64,000 nt of DNA from Sarcocystis neurona (lineage: Eukaryota > Apicomplexa > Conoidasida > Eucoccidiorida > Sarcocystidae), in the NCBI GenBank assembly GCA_000727475.1, contig KL647302.1:1311234-1375233 (forward strand), given 5' to 3'. The notes beneath the pieces were generated by a model. It had not been told where the DNA came from, searched no databases, and worked only from the letters and a program-made list of their open reading frames with translations. A program made the position numbers and the translations under genes. Positions 11,258 to 23,300 of this stretch are shown here, piece after piece (positions within the stretch are counted from its first letter, which is position 1; the number at the start of each line of letters is the position of its first letter).

Positions 11258-12600
11258 TTACTGTACATCGATCCTCTTCTTCGTTTTTGAGCCAGTTTCA
11301 GTCAACCCCACCGAAATTTGCAGCACACCCTTGTCCATGGTAGCATTTATGGCGTCTTCTGAGGCATTCGAGGGCAACTGAAATCTTCGGTAGAAGTACC
11401 CGGAACATCTTTCCTTGATAATTTCTCGGCCATCAGGTCCATACTCCGACTTCTCATCGACTTTCGCTCGCTCACCTGCACACCCACGTAACGGCACACG
11501 CGAGTTTCATGGAAAAGTGCGTGTGTACGCACAATCGTGTTTTTTTAAACACTAGGCAATGATATGACTGCCAGGCACACATCACGTATACCTTTGCGAC
11601 GAGTCACCTCGATCTTCGCTGCACACCAATATACCGCTCGCAACATACGTTAGCCACATAGATCATTCACTGTCCACGACGCGCGTGTTGATGCGCAGCG
11701 AACCTGATATGCTCAAGGCCCCTTTATCCACCTCTATGTTGACACCCTCCTTGTCAAAGCCGGGCAAGTCGAAGAATATAACTATTCTGTTCCCTTTGCT
11801 GTCATAGTAGGCATCCACACGCGGCCGGAAGCAAATTTTCCTGCTGATGTCTGCCGAATCCGCTCCAACCTCGAATATGGTGCTCGGAGCAGCGACCATG
11901 GCTGTGTGCGTCATTAGAGGGTACCAGTAGCCGCCCTGCAAAAGCACACGTAGAGGCACCATCGGGGAGAACTGCCCCATGCTTGAAGCCCCACTCCCGC
12001 GGGCGCACAAACAGTATTCCAGTACCTTCCTGAGCTAGACACGCGCTACTTTACGACCTCAAGGGCTTGCGCACTAACCGGTCACACACGCGGAATTTCG
12101 TTCGTGCCGTGCTCTAACCGAGCCCATTTTTGTCTCACCCCCGTAGTGTAGACCAGTTTGGGCTCCTCCGCTTGTGAGCTTGGTGCATGGCTCTCGACAT
12201 ATTTCTTAATGTCTTCCCAAGTGGCCTAAGCGCAGAAAACACCACCTACGTCTGATGAAAGCGGCTTCCTGCTTCGTGTGTGCAGACGCGGATCCTGCAG
12301 CTGTTGCCGGCTCACCTGTCCAGATTCCACTAGATGCTTGGTACGCGGGTCCTCCATAATGTGTTTCCCCTGTTCCTCAAAGTACTTCTTCAGATCATCA
12401 AATGAGAATGCAGAGGAAGCAGGCGCCGTCGTAATAGTTTTAGCAGGGTGCACCGTGTATGAGCTCGTAGTTGTTACTGGCACCGTTCGCATCGTGTATG
12501 TGGTGGTCCGCGTGGTCGCGCTGCCCGGCAACATAGTAGCGCTTGTAGCCACGGGGGGTGAAGGGGCTTGGGTCACCTCCGTTTTACTGGGGCCCGACAT
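11258..12600 (-). CDS. Small heat shock protein (HSP20/alpha-crystallin family), 284 aa
   Basis: A molecular chaperone that binds unfolding proteins and assembles into oligomers. The four exons are 12600-12316, 12225-12139, 11935-11671 and 11475-11258, phases 0, 0 and 1, 855 nt in total. The ATG at 12600 opens a Thr/Ser/Pro-rich N-terminal arm. Two short related segments follow (FSFDDLKKYFEEQGKH and ATWEDIKKYVESH), then a linker with GGYWYPLM. The C-terminal ~110 residues form the alpha-crystallin domain: RIVIFFDLPGFDKEGVNIEV, a glycine/charged loop, YFYRRFQLP, and the hallmark A-x-x-x-x-GVLQI (ATMDKGVLQISV). The tail ends KKRIDVQ. Apicomplexans carry several sHSPs, including stage-regulated ones such as BAG1 of Toxoplasma. 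Which paralogue this is cannot be decided here, so no symbol is given. The identity of the family is secure. Confidence 0.95.
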
Positions 12601-14998
12601 GGCAAGTAGTTAGAACCGGACGCTGGCTGTGATTGTTACAATTTGAATGTGTACTGTCGCGCAGTAACCCGACTTCCGTGGGCGAGCAGTGACTCTCGAA
12701 CAATCAACTCAAGCTCGTCTGTCAGACTTCTCCTTCGGTGCTGGCAAATCTACGACACTCGACGGAATTTTACTTTCAGAGGGAGTAGAGGTTACAAAAC
12801 GTTAGGATAGTAAAGTGTGTTAGGGAGCTGACGTGGCTTCCCGTGTGCTGTTTCGTCGCTTAGTTAGCTGCATATTCGATCTCACTGCTACACGATTTCA
12901 ACGCACTGCGCATCCGACCGCGGTCTGCGGAGTGCGACGCGCTCCGGCACCCTGGCAGAACCATACATAGACCGCCAGACGAGTACCTCTGGACTGGCGA
13001 CTCGCCAGCAACGTGGTGTCACAGCAGAGCCGGTACAAGCCGCCTTGGCTGGCACGTGAAGTATCACAGCAGAGCCGGTAGAAGCCGCCTTGGCTGGCAC
13101 CTGAAGAGATGCGTAGCAGTGCAGCAAGAAGCGACCACAGCTACACAGAAGGTGCCACACGCTTCTGGAGTGGGAGCAACAAGGGCAGCGACGTATCTAG
13201 CAGCAGCCGCTGCAGCAGCAGTAGCAGGAGCCGCGATCAGCGGTTGTTGCGGTACAGCAGGAGTAATACCAGATGTGCGCATGCAGTCGGTGGGGTCTGC
13301 ACACATTCTTCAAGAAGCCGACACGCTGTATACGTTTTCGGAAAATTCCTGTTTGCGTGAGGCACCGAAAGCGACTCACTGTTTCTACCCACCTAGAAAC
13401 ATAAGAAATGCTTGCACTCGAACAGCAGTAGAAGAAGGCTGGAGGCCGCGAGTGAAGACAGTTGCGGAGTGGCGCGCTGTCCGGAGCGAGGGCCATCTCT
13501 CAAAAAGACCAGCTCGGCACACGACGTAAAACTCAGTGGGTTAACCCAGCTTTTAATGAAAGAGATCATACAGAGGCGGAGACACCGCCGGTCCAACTGC
13601 CGCACCCTCCGACCCCCTCCCCCCAGGTTCTGCCTCCGGCAGCTGTCTAATGCAGAATGTACTCAGGACCCGTCTGTGAACCCCTGTGCGTAGCTTGAGT
13701 ATCCTGCCCTTCGATACAGGAATGGTACGTGCGTTGCCTCGGGTGGGAGGGTGCGGACAGCGACTATCAGAAAGGATCGCCGCACGAGAGTTGCGCGCAG
13801 GTCACCATCGTCCAGTGTTACGTACGGCTCGGCGCGGGCGGACCAGCTCGGTTGTCCGCGTGTACGACAATGGAGAGTTCCTCGTTGCCTGTCAGGCTTA
13901 TCGTCAATAGGCCCGGGGAACCCCCAAGAGCACTGGGTGAGGCGGCACTCGTGTCCCGAGTTTATGCCCTTCTCTGGGACCAAAACAGCCCAGTGTCCCG
14001 CATCCACAGTATACTCTTCAACGCCCCACTTCAAACGACGTACGGCAGTGCACTTGCACGTTTTCCAGTATCGATTGTTTGGGACGTAGGAAACCTGGGA
14101 GTATTGATTGTCTGCATGAAAAGCACTCCGCTGCGCTGACGTCTGATGGATACCACTCTCCACTCGTGACTGGACACTAGTCCTTGAGCATCGTCATTTC
14201 TTTGTCCACTAGCCGTTTCGGTTATCAGTGCCATTCCGTGGCGAAAGTGTTTTAAGAACTGCTTTTCAGTTGTACAAATCTCTCAAAAGCCTCACGAACA
14301 AATGTGTGTGTACACCTGTATGTAGCTGTACGTACTCAGGTGTTTATACGTGCAGTAGTACATGTCAGTCTATCTGGGTATGTCCACCAGAGCGGTGAGG
14401 ATACCTGTAAGATGCGTCACTAAAGCTTTTATTGTGAGCCTGGTTGAGACGCGACTGTGCAAAACAGCGCTGGAAAAATTCCGCTGGAAGCCTTTTGATG
14501 TGTGACGCAGTTGGGCTAGTCGCACACGCGTGTTCTGCCTGTAGGTGTACGCTCTCTGTACGCTCTCCGGTAACAAGGCGGGTCTTTTGAAACCACTCTC
14601 ACTTCTTCCGCAAGGTTTCGTCAGTTGAACTTTTGTAAAGTCGAATACTCTTTCGATACAACGCCATCCGTTAAGATACTGTTCAAGCATAGTATCCGCA
14701 GGCTTCAGGTGTAGCGGCGCCTCCATTGTAATTGTGGAGAGTGAGGCTTTCTCGGGTGCGGATCACAGAAGAAAGGGTTGGGGAGGTTCTCGTGCCTGTG
14801 CGTGTACACTTGTGGGTGTCACATCCGCTCATTTGCCCGCGTGAACGACGGATGTCATTGAAGAGGTAACTGCGCTTTGTCCAGAGTGCACGCAACTGGG
14901 TGAACAACCAGGTCTCGTGTGGGAGGGTGGTAGAATGATACGTATATGTGTTTAGATGTGTACCTCTACGTGAGCCTCTACGTTACTCTCCATTACAG
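12601..14998. other. Stretch without a resolved gene; probable 5' region of the UBL-TM gene
   Basis: It holds a two-copy 45-bp tandem repeat (13020-13108), a cagcag-rich segment (13100-13270) and a 14726-14370 minus-strand frame starting with ATG (118 codons, no domain). At 13.66-14.16 kb both strands are open over about 400-500 bp. A plus-strand frame from the ATG at 13873 (MESSSLPVRLIVNRPGEPP...) may be the missing 5' exon of the downstream UBL-TM gene, but its donor could not be placed in the required phase. Confidence 0.4.
13020..13108. repeat. Two-copy 45-bp tandem repeat
   Basis: The unit cacagcagagccggta... occurs at 13020-13064 and 13065-13108 with a few substitutions (gtacaag versus gtagaag, cacgtgaag versus cacctgaag). 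It sits at the border of a cagcag-rich segment. Confidence 0.85.
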
Positions 14999-17104
14999 TG
15001 CTGACACAGAGGCAACTGCGGCTTTTGCCTTGTGACTACTCAGATCTACAAATCGACTCCACGTGGACTGTAAATCAGGTTATCGAGGCGCACGTCTCCC
15101 CGGCCGCCGGTAAGGAGCAGAGGCTATCCAAAGCGTTGGAGAGGCTCTCAGATTTTTCCCCAACATCAGCGACTGCGTCTTGCTCTATCCACGAACGCGG
15201 AGGAATTATAAGCATTTCAGTTTGCCTGACGTCCGGCACCTTACACATTCTAGCACTGCGCTTCCCTACACACCCGAACACCGTACACACCCGGGAGGTG
15301 TCTGTGCACAAGAGGTAGCCGAGGAGTAGCACATGCTGACCGACCTTACATAACGCGCCGGATGTACTGTCCAGCTTCTTTAGAGGAAATTCGGGTAGTC
15401 GGAGTAGTGCGTTTTTGCGGCGTAGGCTATTCGATGGAACAACAGAGGCGTGTGACGCAGCAGCAGAAGCGGACAGCCCCTGACAATCACAGGTTACGAA
15501 GTTTCCTAATGCTTCTGCACGGGGAGCTCACATGTTAGCGTGAGGAGACGTACCGTAGAACGTGCGCTACATATCACGTGAATGGAACGTACTGGCAACC
15601 GAGAGGCGGCTCTGCTTGGTGGGTACAGTATCGAGTGCGAGCTTCTAGAGGCGTCCCGGCCCGTGCTACGACCGGGACCCCCGTCAGTACTCGAGACGAG
15701 CCTGCACGTGTATTTCGTGTAGAGAAACGGGTTTCCCGTGTATGCGCACTTCGGCTGCAGCATTCAGATTATGTCAGTGAACACAGTTCATCATCTTGGC
15801 ATGAAACTTCAGGCAGTCTCGTCGCATTTCTCGTGTGACCATGTAATTGCGAAGTACGTCCGATAACGAGAGATGGCAAGGCGCCCAAGAGCGAAGCGTT
15901 CACGCTCGATACCAGCGATGCATTCAGGATTCAAGGAACAGTTCTGTTTTCTTTTCTGAATGTCAACTTATGGCTGTGGTGTCAGGGGAGCGGACTCGTT
16001 TGATTTTTCTAGGCCGAATTTTGGACGGCAACTGCAGACTTTCATCGTATTTGGACGACGCTGTACAAGGCCCGAATTCCCAAGTGGAAAGAGACAGAAG
16101 ATTCTGTGCTAGCACGGGTTACAGGGAACCCACCGAGTTTTCTGCGAGGCGATCTCGATGTACAATCCATGTCCACGTATCGCGAGAGCCGGTCAACGCA
16201 GCTGAGAACAGTGGCAACACGCCACCACAGATTGGTAAGATACAACGTTACAGTATTATGTGACGATGGGAAGAGGCCCCGATTAGAAAAAAGGAGTAGG
16301 TTGAGACGGAGTAACGTGGATAAAAGCATGCGTATTTAAAGACAGACGCCTGCATCCAGCCGCTATCACGCGACAAGAAGGTCACGTTGATTCACTGGTA
16401 TAGATAGGTATACCTACACACAAGTGTTTTCCTATGTGTGTACATACATTCGTATGAACACATCCAGTAACAGACACTGCGACGTGTGTCAGTGACAGCT
16501 CCTTTCGAACCAACTTCGTCTGAAAAAGTAGCTTCTTCCCAGTAGTACGACTCACACGACCCCACGCACATGTTAAACGTATGGATTAGAGTGTTTGACA
16601 AGCACATGTATGTGACCGGTATGATGCGCACGTGTTCAACAGTGGATCTCGTTTTCTCGTCGTGATAAGCGACTGTTGAGACGTCGTAGGCAATACGATC
16701 GTTATCTTCCCAGAGATCTGAAGACTGCTCTTGCTGGTACACAGTCCGTTAGCCTACGCACACGCGGAAATGTCTGCGGTTAATCGTTTTGTTTGGTTCC
16801 ATCATCTTCCCTTCAATTTACACAGTTTCCAAAGCCTTCGTGTGATGGTGCTCCCACAGATCCCGACTACGGCGACTCCAATGATTGGTCGTTCACCGTT
16901 CTGCGGATCACCAGCTGTATCATTCTTAGTGCGTGCTGGTACCACAGGTCGGTGTGCGCAAGCGAGTACAACGCGGTGTCGACTGGCATCCTCTGTGCCT
17001 TCACGGCCATGTATCTTTTCCTGATCCGCCACATATTCCTGTATCCATTTGTCGAAAGCAGATCCATCTGGAGTAGGCAAGATATGGACAGAAGAAGTGT
17101 TTGA
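14999..17104 (+). CDS. Ubiquitin-like domain protein with two C-terminal transmembrane segments (TMUB/Dsc3-like), 5' exon missing
   Basis: Five exons are placed: 14999-15314, 15761-15834, 15986-16062, 16138-16234 and 16860-17104, with phases 2, 1, 0 and 1 at the internal junctions. They encode 268 residues, and exon 14999 begins in phase 1, so a 5' exon is missing. The ubiquitin-like fold is read from TVHHLGMKLQAV (helix), RTRLIFLGRILDG (beta-3 and turn) and CTIHVHVS (last strand), in the order and near-spacing of ubiquitin. After a linker the C-terminus has WSFTVLRITSCIILSACWYH and a second hydrophobic helix (GILCAFTAMYLFLI). This matches the layout of TMUB1/2 and the Dsc3 family, which act with ER/Golgi membrane ubiquitin ligases in protein quality control. 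The acceptor of exon 16138 is weak and leaves about five extra residues in the fold. The product is membrane-anchored by inference. Confidence 0.7.
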
Positions 17105-17782
17105 TCTGATTCATCTGGAATAGGCAATATATGGACAGAAGAAGTGATCTGTTTTCAGTATCAGTTTAATTACATGGTTGACTGCGGGCCGCGGGGCAAC
17201 TGAATATACGCAGGGGTGGGGCTTCTGTGGGGCTTCTGTCCCACTCCAGCGTTTGCAATGGGCCCTGCCCGCATGAGAGCATCTTGAAGCGAATAATTTG
17301 CTCGGCCTTTGCATCGTTATTGCTTTGTTCGATGTGCGCCTGTAGCTGGCCTCATTTGTCGAGAAATCGGGTTGGCAGGTATAGCATTCGCTACGAGGCA
17401 GTTCGATCGCAACTTGGCGGCACTCCACGATACTTTTGTAGACTTGTTCTTCCACACTGCAGTCGCGTGTCTCGTAGGCTCTGCGACATGAGGGTTCCTA
17501 TAAAACTGCTTTGTGCATATCGGGCAGCATCGGCACACGTACGTAATCCCATGCCTAAAAAATGTACTTCAATTTGAACAGGAGTGGACCGGCACACACT
17601 TCCAGAGAGAAGCGATACTTTTGTCTCGAATGTGGCAGTTTGCTGGTGTTTGTACGCCCAATCCTTTCAAAACGCTAACTAAGGTGCGCGTGGACATACT
17701 TGTATCTGCGTGGGGACGCATAGATACGTATGTCTCTCGGCCGCGTATATATCTACACGTATGCATATATACGGGGATGTTG

Positions 17783-17832
17783 TGAGCAGAGCATATATAT
17801 ATACATACACATATATATATATATGCATATGC
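17783..17832. repeat. TA-rich dinucleotide microsatellite
   Basis: Interrupted catata/tatata repeat of about 50 bp in non-coding sequence. Confidence 0.85.
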
Positions 17833-18609
17833 CTACGGATCTCTGCGATGCATCTGTCATACCTATAGGTGTGCGTGCGCACTGCGGTCTGAAGAGAGGA
17901 TCTCTGTGAAACAGCTTAAGGACGTCTGAAGTCAACTGCACAGGGCTTTCGCATCTCCACTTGTATTGCGCATTGTTTGTTTTGTGTCCTGAAGCGCTTC
18001 CCATGACTTTGACATGAGTGATTCTTTGTCAGAGGACAAGCGTGATGCACACGTAGGATGCGCACTTCCAAGTCCCGCCGTTCCAAATTAACAGCCGTTT
18101 TCCTGAAAGTGGCGTGTGATTCCGTCATACTCAAGCATGCACGTGCGGGTTCTACAGACGTGTATGTATACATACTACATTCTTGTGTACACACTTGCAA
18201 GATGTGGTTAGGTTTGCACAGAAAAACTTAAAAACAGAAATTCGTGGCACAGCCCTCCGCGTGGCGCGGGCGCCGCGCAGTACATTTTCGTCTTCAGTTG
18301 TAGCACGTCACTTGTGTTCTATCCCCGGAAAGCGTATTCGTGTCTGCGCAGAGAGTGGTGCTCTGTTGGAAGGTGAGCTACTTGCACACGCCGGATACGT
18401 AATCGTGAAGTTTGTCGTTTCATGTTCACCGACGTCTAGTTGACAGCAAGCTTTGTGACACTGGTACGCACACGCGGAAGTACTCTTGCAGGATCGAAGA
18501 CGCATGCATACTTAGTTGCTGACTAAGGAAAGAGGCGTTTGAGATGGTGTAAACCCACTCAGCAGTAGTCAGTAAGGGAGTCTGCTAGTGCAGCTGATTC
18601 CTTCGTTGG

Positions 18610-19152
18610 TCACACGTAGTGACATCGTAGTTCTTGCAAGCGCGCAGCATGCTTCTGATTGTGAATGGCTTCATGAGGCACTTCTGGGAAAAGCGTGATT
18701 CGTCGTTTGTCGCCTGTATCCTGGCGATTGCACCTGCCGAGTCCCCTTCGAGCGTGTGTGTTTCCGAGAGTGTGTACACACGTATGCAGCGTGCGTGTGT
18801 CCGCGCCCGAACGCTTGTGTAGCCGTAATCGTCTGCAAGCGTGTGCAATTCCGTAACAGCCGTTGTATATGCTAGTGTACGTCTGCATGTAGCACACTCG
18901 TACTTGCACAGCTGCGCGGCTACCTACGGCTGGCACGCGCACTAGAGGGTTCTGCCTGCAACAGAGACAATCTCGTCCTGCGAGCCACCTTCCTCCGCCG
19001 CAGCGTGTACTCCATGGCGCTCCGCCCACATTACAGAGTCTTGGACGAGTGTCGGTTATGCCGTTGAGAACCCTTTGAAAAAGAAGAACGATTCTCTTAC
19101 TTGCCATGCAGACTGTGCGACGTAAGGACATTCTGCACGTTTCCGAGGACAT
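18610..19152 (-). CDS. Candidate two-exon micro-protein (41 aa)
   Basis: The ATG at 19152 opens a 17-codon exon ending at 19101, with a strong donor (GGCAA|GTAAGAG). An acceptor with a pyrimidine run (TTTTCCCAG) starts a second exon at 18683 in the matching phase, with a stop at 18610. The product would be only 41 residues with no recognisable motif. The long downstream intron could hide further exons, so this may instead be the start of a larger gene. Confidence 0.2.
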   Translation of the reverse strand: MSSETCRMSLRRTVCMASKRIVLLFQRVLNGITDTRPRLCNVGGAPWSTRCGGGRWLAGRDCLCCRQNPLVRVPAVGSRAAVQVRVCYMQTYTSIYNGCYGIAHACRRLRLHKRSGADTRTLHTCVHTLGNTHARRGLGRCNRQDTGDKRRITLFPEVPHEAIHNQKHAARLQELRCHYV

Positions 19153-19500
19153 TTTACATAGTGAACTCAACAGCGGAACTTCCTTCGAACGGCCACTGCA
19201 TTACTGGATCCACTGGGACGGACGAAGCGGTATACTGAACAAAGCATTCGTGTTCTGGAGCTAGTGGTCCCCACTACACGAGGTGTCATAGGAGCTGCAG
19301 GTTTTTATACGTCGTTAAATACCACAGTGGCAAAGGCAGCTTTGATGCACACAAGAAAAAAAAAATCTGGAGACAACAGGCCGACGTGAGGGGTCAAGTG
19401 CGCAACAACAACAAGTACAGAGAGAGCACAAACAGCCGATGCTAGGAGATAGACGTTCCCTTACTGTTAACCAGACACACACCGCGGGCATAGTGCGTCT

Positions 19501-19757
19501 CTACGACGTCGACAGGAACTGAACAACTTCGAGCTGTCGGCCACAATAGACGTGTCCGTTTCCGCAGAGCTCATACGCGGCAGAAAGTCCCGCCTGCTTT
19601 CCTTTCGTATCACGTGTAACTTCGTCCAGCACAGTCCTTGCTGCGCGCGCACGACATACAAAGTTTCTACATTGTTGTAAAGCTGACCAATAGAAAAGGT
19701 CCTCACTTACGTGGCCGCAGGCTGCGGTAAACACACGTCGGTCCCCCTAAACACGCA
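19501..19757 (-). CDS. Candidate exons of an unassigned gene
   Basis: Two coding-like segments lie on the minus strand. A short one ends at a strong donor (GGCCAC|GTAAGTG, about 19710). A longer one runs to a stop at 19501 and contains LDEVTRDTKGKQAGLSAAYE and CGNGHVYCGRQLEVV. The second segment weakly recalls an RCC1-type repeat, but phase at the junction fits only one of two reading frames of the upstream piece. No start was found. Confidence 0.25.
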
Positions 19758-20317
19758 CCTTAACAGTAACTTTTCGGCGAAGCGAACTCGCTATTGAGCC
19801 TAGACCCAACCAGCAAAGAAAACGAGTTCAACTTTCTCTGTCGAAAAGCGCCACGAAAGAGCACCCGGCTAACTTGCCAGCAGCGGCATATGTAAGCGTA
19901 GGAGACCGATACTCGGTATTGCATGCATGCATGCAAAGAAACGCCCACTCTCCAATTACGCTTCTTTCCTCCTATCACGCACATGTGCGTTTCCTACAAT
20001 TTGCTTGTAACAGATGATTACACACACTTCTCTACAAATGCGAACTCACAGATGTGTAACTTCCTAAAATGAATGAATAAGTTTTTACCCTTGTGGCTTC
20101 TCTAATCATCTACACAGGTTTCTTGTTGCCTCCTTCCTCCCGCACAATGAAGTCGCTCCCCCCATACACTATGGGAGTACAGCTGCACAAGGGCCGTACG
20201 GCCCCAACTAAATATGCGGTGGAGCTATATACACGTGCCGCATATCACGTGCTACGACTTCGCACGAGGGCGCACGTACCACGGTACAGATTCTGTTCGA
20301 TATATGAGCGCCACGAA

Positions 20318-23300
20318 CTACGCGGGAGCAACTTCGGTCCTCTTCAGCGCTTCAATTTTTTCAGCCACTTTCCTCCCCACGCCCCTCGTAAAATCTGGGT
20401 CCAACCATGTCGCCTGGCTCTCGATCCCACCGAGATTTTTCCCCCTCGCTATCTTAACATAACCTTTTTCCCCCCATAAAGGGCCCCAAGTGTTTCGTAC
20501 AATCCAGTACTTCCTCGGTTCTCCTTTGGCAGATCCTTTTTCGGGGGCTTCTTCTCCCCACCCGACAAGCGTCACCGCATGATTAGTGAATTCCCATCCG
20601 GTCAGAAGTCCGTTGCACTCCGGGTTGTTCACGTCGCAAACCCTAGAGTGGCGGTGATGCAACGAATCTACATCATAGATCCCCTCTTGATAGGAGAACA
20701 ACGACGACGGCGCCTCTAGCGCAGCCGCCACTGGACCGTTTTGATACACTTCGTTCATGATTAGCTTCTCTCCAGAACACTGGTTGCATTCGTAGCAGGC
20801 CCCCACGTAGCCGTAATCACTCGCGTACCTACGAAGTATTCAGAAAAATGACATCCAAGGGAACCCTGCCGTACCCTGGAGAGTTTCTGTGTAAAAGGGA
20901 TGCCGTACAATTGGGGTGTACCCCAATTGCACCGGGTAAGATGCACGTGCACTGACGTTCTGCCCCGAATAAAATACGTGTACACTCACCGACAAACAGT
21001 TGTAGACTCCGCACCGCATGTGCACAAAACAGTCTCTCGCTTCTTAGTGTACCTCCACTTCAGACGAATGTGCACAACTGAGCAAGTAGGCCTTCTTTTA
21101 CTGTTCTCATACGCGGTGTCGATGGTGGCTACGTGGCTCGTTCACGGCGACCTAACCCGCGGTCTTCACGAGCACTCTTACCATCTAGCCTGGGATACGC
21201 ATGCCTGGCTTTCAGTTTCCAGCAAACTTCTTGCCGAGGAAGATGAGGTCAACCCCTCCTTGTCGTTTAATAGCAGTCCAGAATGAAACGGGCACGTCAT
21301 TCTATCCGTGGCTTGATAACTCATGCAACTCTCTTGTGGAATTCCTGTTACGCACGACAATGGCAGCAGACAGGAAAGCGATACTGCTGCAAAGGCGTCT
21401 TTACTTATGAACACATTCAAAAGCATGCGTGGACGTAACCTTACTGGTGTGTTTTAAAAAAAACCCTACTTATAACCAATGGGCTGGCACAACACAAAGA
21501 CGCTAAAACGTTTGAATTCCAACCCCTCGGTATCAAGCGCCCCTCCTGCGCGACCGCCCGGCCTAGGTGTGCTAGGTGCGCAACAGCACATACGTGTCAA
21601 TGCCTGTTCGCTCAACATGACCTTGCGTCTATGAACGCAGATCGTCACACTGCTCCCTCATCAACTGATCATTTGGCACCTTGTGCCTCAACGTTTCTCG
21701 AGTCATTGTCAGTAATCTGTACCGTACCAATATCCCTAGCGTGTTTGCCGACGAGAAAGGGAAAGCCGCCGTCGCATCCTTGATTGTAGAACGAACACGA
21801 CAGAATACTTTGGGCTGACAGATTTCCCTTTGATCCAACCTCTCCTCGTAAATCCACAAAGGAAGCCGAGCCGCTGCCGGACGCGATTTCCGCGTCTCCT
21901 GATGGGTTTCCGAAAAGTTTCACTTCTCTTCCTAGCATCCTAGAGGCTGTAACCTCAAATCTCTTCTGGAGAGCGTAAGTTGCGGCCACAGCGTAACAGC
22001 TGCCACAAGATCCTTGATTAGGAACCTCATCATCAAATGCAGCATTAGAAAACGGATCTGACCACGAAAAGTTCGCAGGTAACTCCTCTGCTGAGGTCTC
22101 TAACGACGCCACAGGCACTGTAGAAACGTCAGAAGATTTTTGGGGATGCGCTCTTGTTGCGTGCTGCCGGTGGACGACTGCCTCAACTGAATTTCTGCCA
22201 ACGTGGGCGAATCCCTCCTCTTCTTTTTCGAGAAATGACGACAACTTCTCGTTGTGCGGGGCAATTGACGCGAGAAAACTCCTTCCTCCTCCGAATTCCA
22301 ACGCACTGAGCGGAGAAAGAACTGGAGCTGAAGGTTCGTTCTGGTTCACACGTGTGTCCAGTCGCTGCTCTCCTGAAGGGAGGACACAAGAACACGCCAC
22401 TACTACAAGTGTTCACTTTTCCTCTCTGCTGATGTACCTCACGGTACAGAACACTTAAGGGCGCCACACTGGTGCAGGAGCACAGGAAGTACGCAGACAG
22501 TTCCAGCCGCAAACGCAGAACACGTGGTACGTCAACAGTGATGCAACTGTCCTTTCCAGCTTCGCACTGTAAATAAGGCAGCCTTTACCAATCACAGGAA
22601 AGGCAAACAAAAGGGAGAAACAACAACGAGGTAACGTTAGCTACCTTTGGCATTAGTCCACAGATTATTACTGCACAACTCACCTTTCTTGCATGGGCAT
22701 GCGTACAGCTGCTCCGCAGGCGGATGTTCAGGTGTAGCCGATGAGCCACTTCCCGACTGCATGAACGAGTAAATTGCCTCATACCGTCCTGAACCTATAT
22801 AATTGAAAAAACAGCACAGCGTAATAGCCCGGAGATGAGGGGCATCACTGAAGACGCTAATTATCAGCAAATCTAACAAAAGAAGGAGTGTACGAACTGC
22901 ACTGGTGGAGGTAGCAAGCTAGTCCTGAAAAGATGGGCAGCTGAGCCAGATCGCGAAAATCGGATACGCTATCTGATGTTGCGTCCCGTTCTGCCGGGAC
23001 GGCATCTGTGTATTGCAAGGGCTTGCGCCCGCTGCAGGTGACTATGCGGATTACCTCCCCTGTAGAGTTTTTTCACGCCGAAGTCTTTAATGTATTTAGA
23101 CAAAGTAGCCGCGTCTACTTGTGCAAAAACGGGATTCAGACCCGCCCTCCACGTGGCTGTCGGTGACGCATTGTGCGAATTGATAAACTCTTCAGAGACG
23201 TAGTACGTGAGATCCTGACGCGGCTGTATTCGCTGCTGCTCAAATACTGGCGGAGCTTCCGGCGACGAACTTATGAAGGAGACACCCTGCGGGGTCTGCG

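Larger units (their letters stand above)
17105..20317. other. Region with fragmentary candidate exons only
   Basis: No full gene could be assembled. An AT-rich microsatellite lies at 17783-17832. Protein-like stretches occur on the plus strand at 17340-17491 and 18240-18443, but with no consistent start or splice partners. Two minus-strand candidates are listed separately (18610-19152 and 19501-19757). Confidence 0.35.

Noticed and set aside
13663..14163. 166-codon minus-strand frame as a gene
   Set aside because: It has a non-ATG start, no splice partners, and the opposite strand has an equally good frame adjacent to the plus-strand UBL-TM gene. Left undecided and not called.
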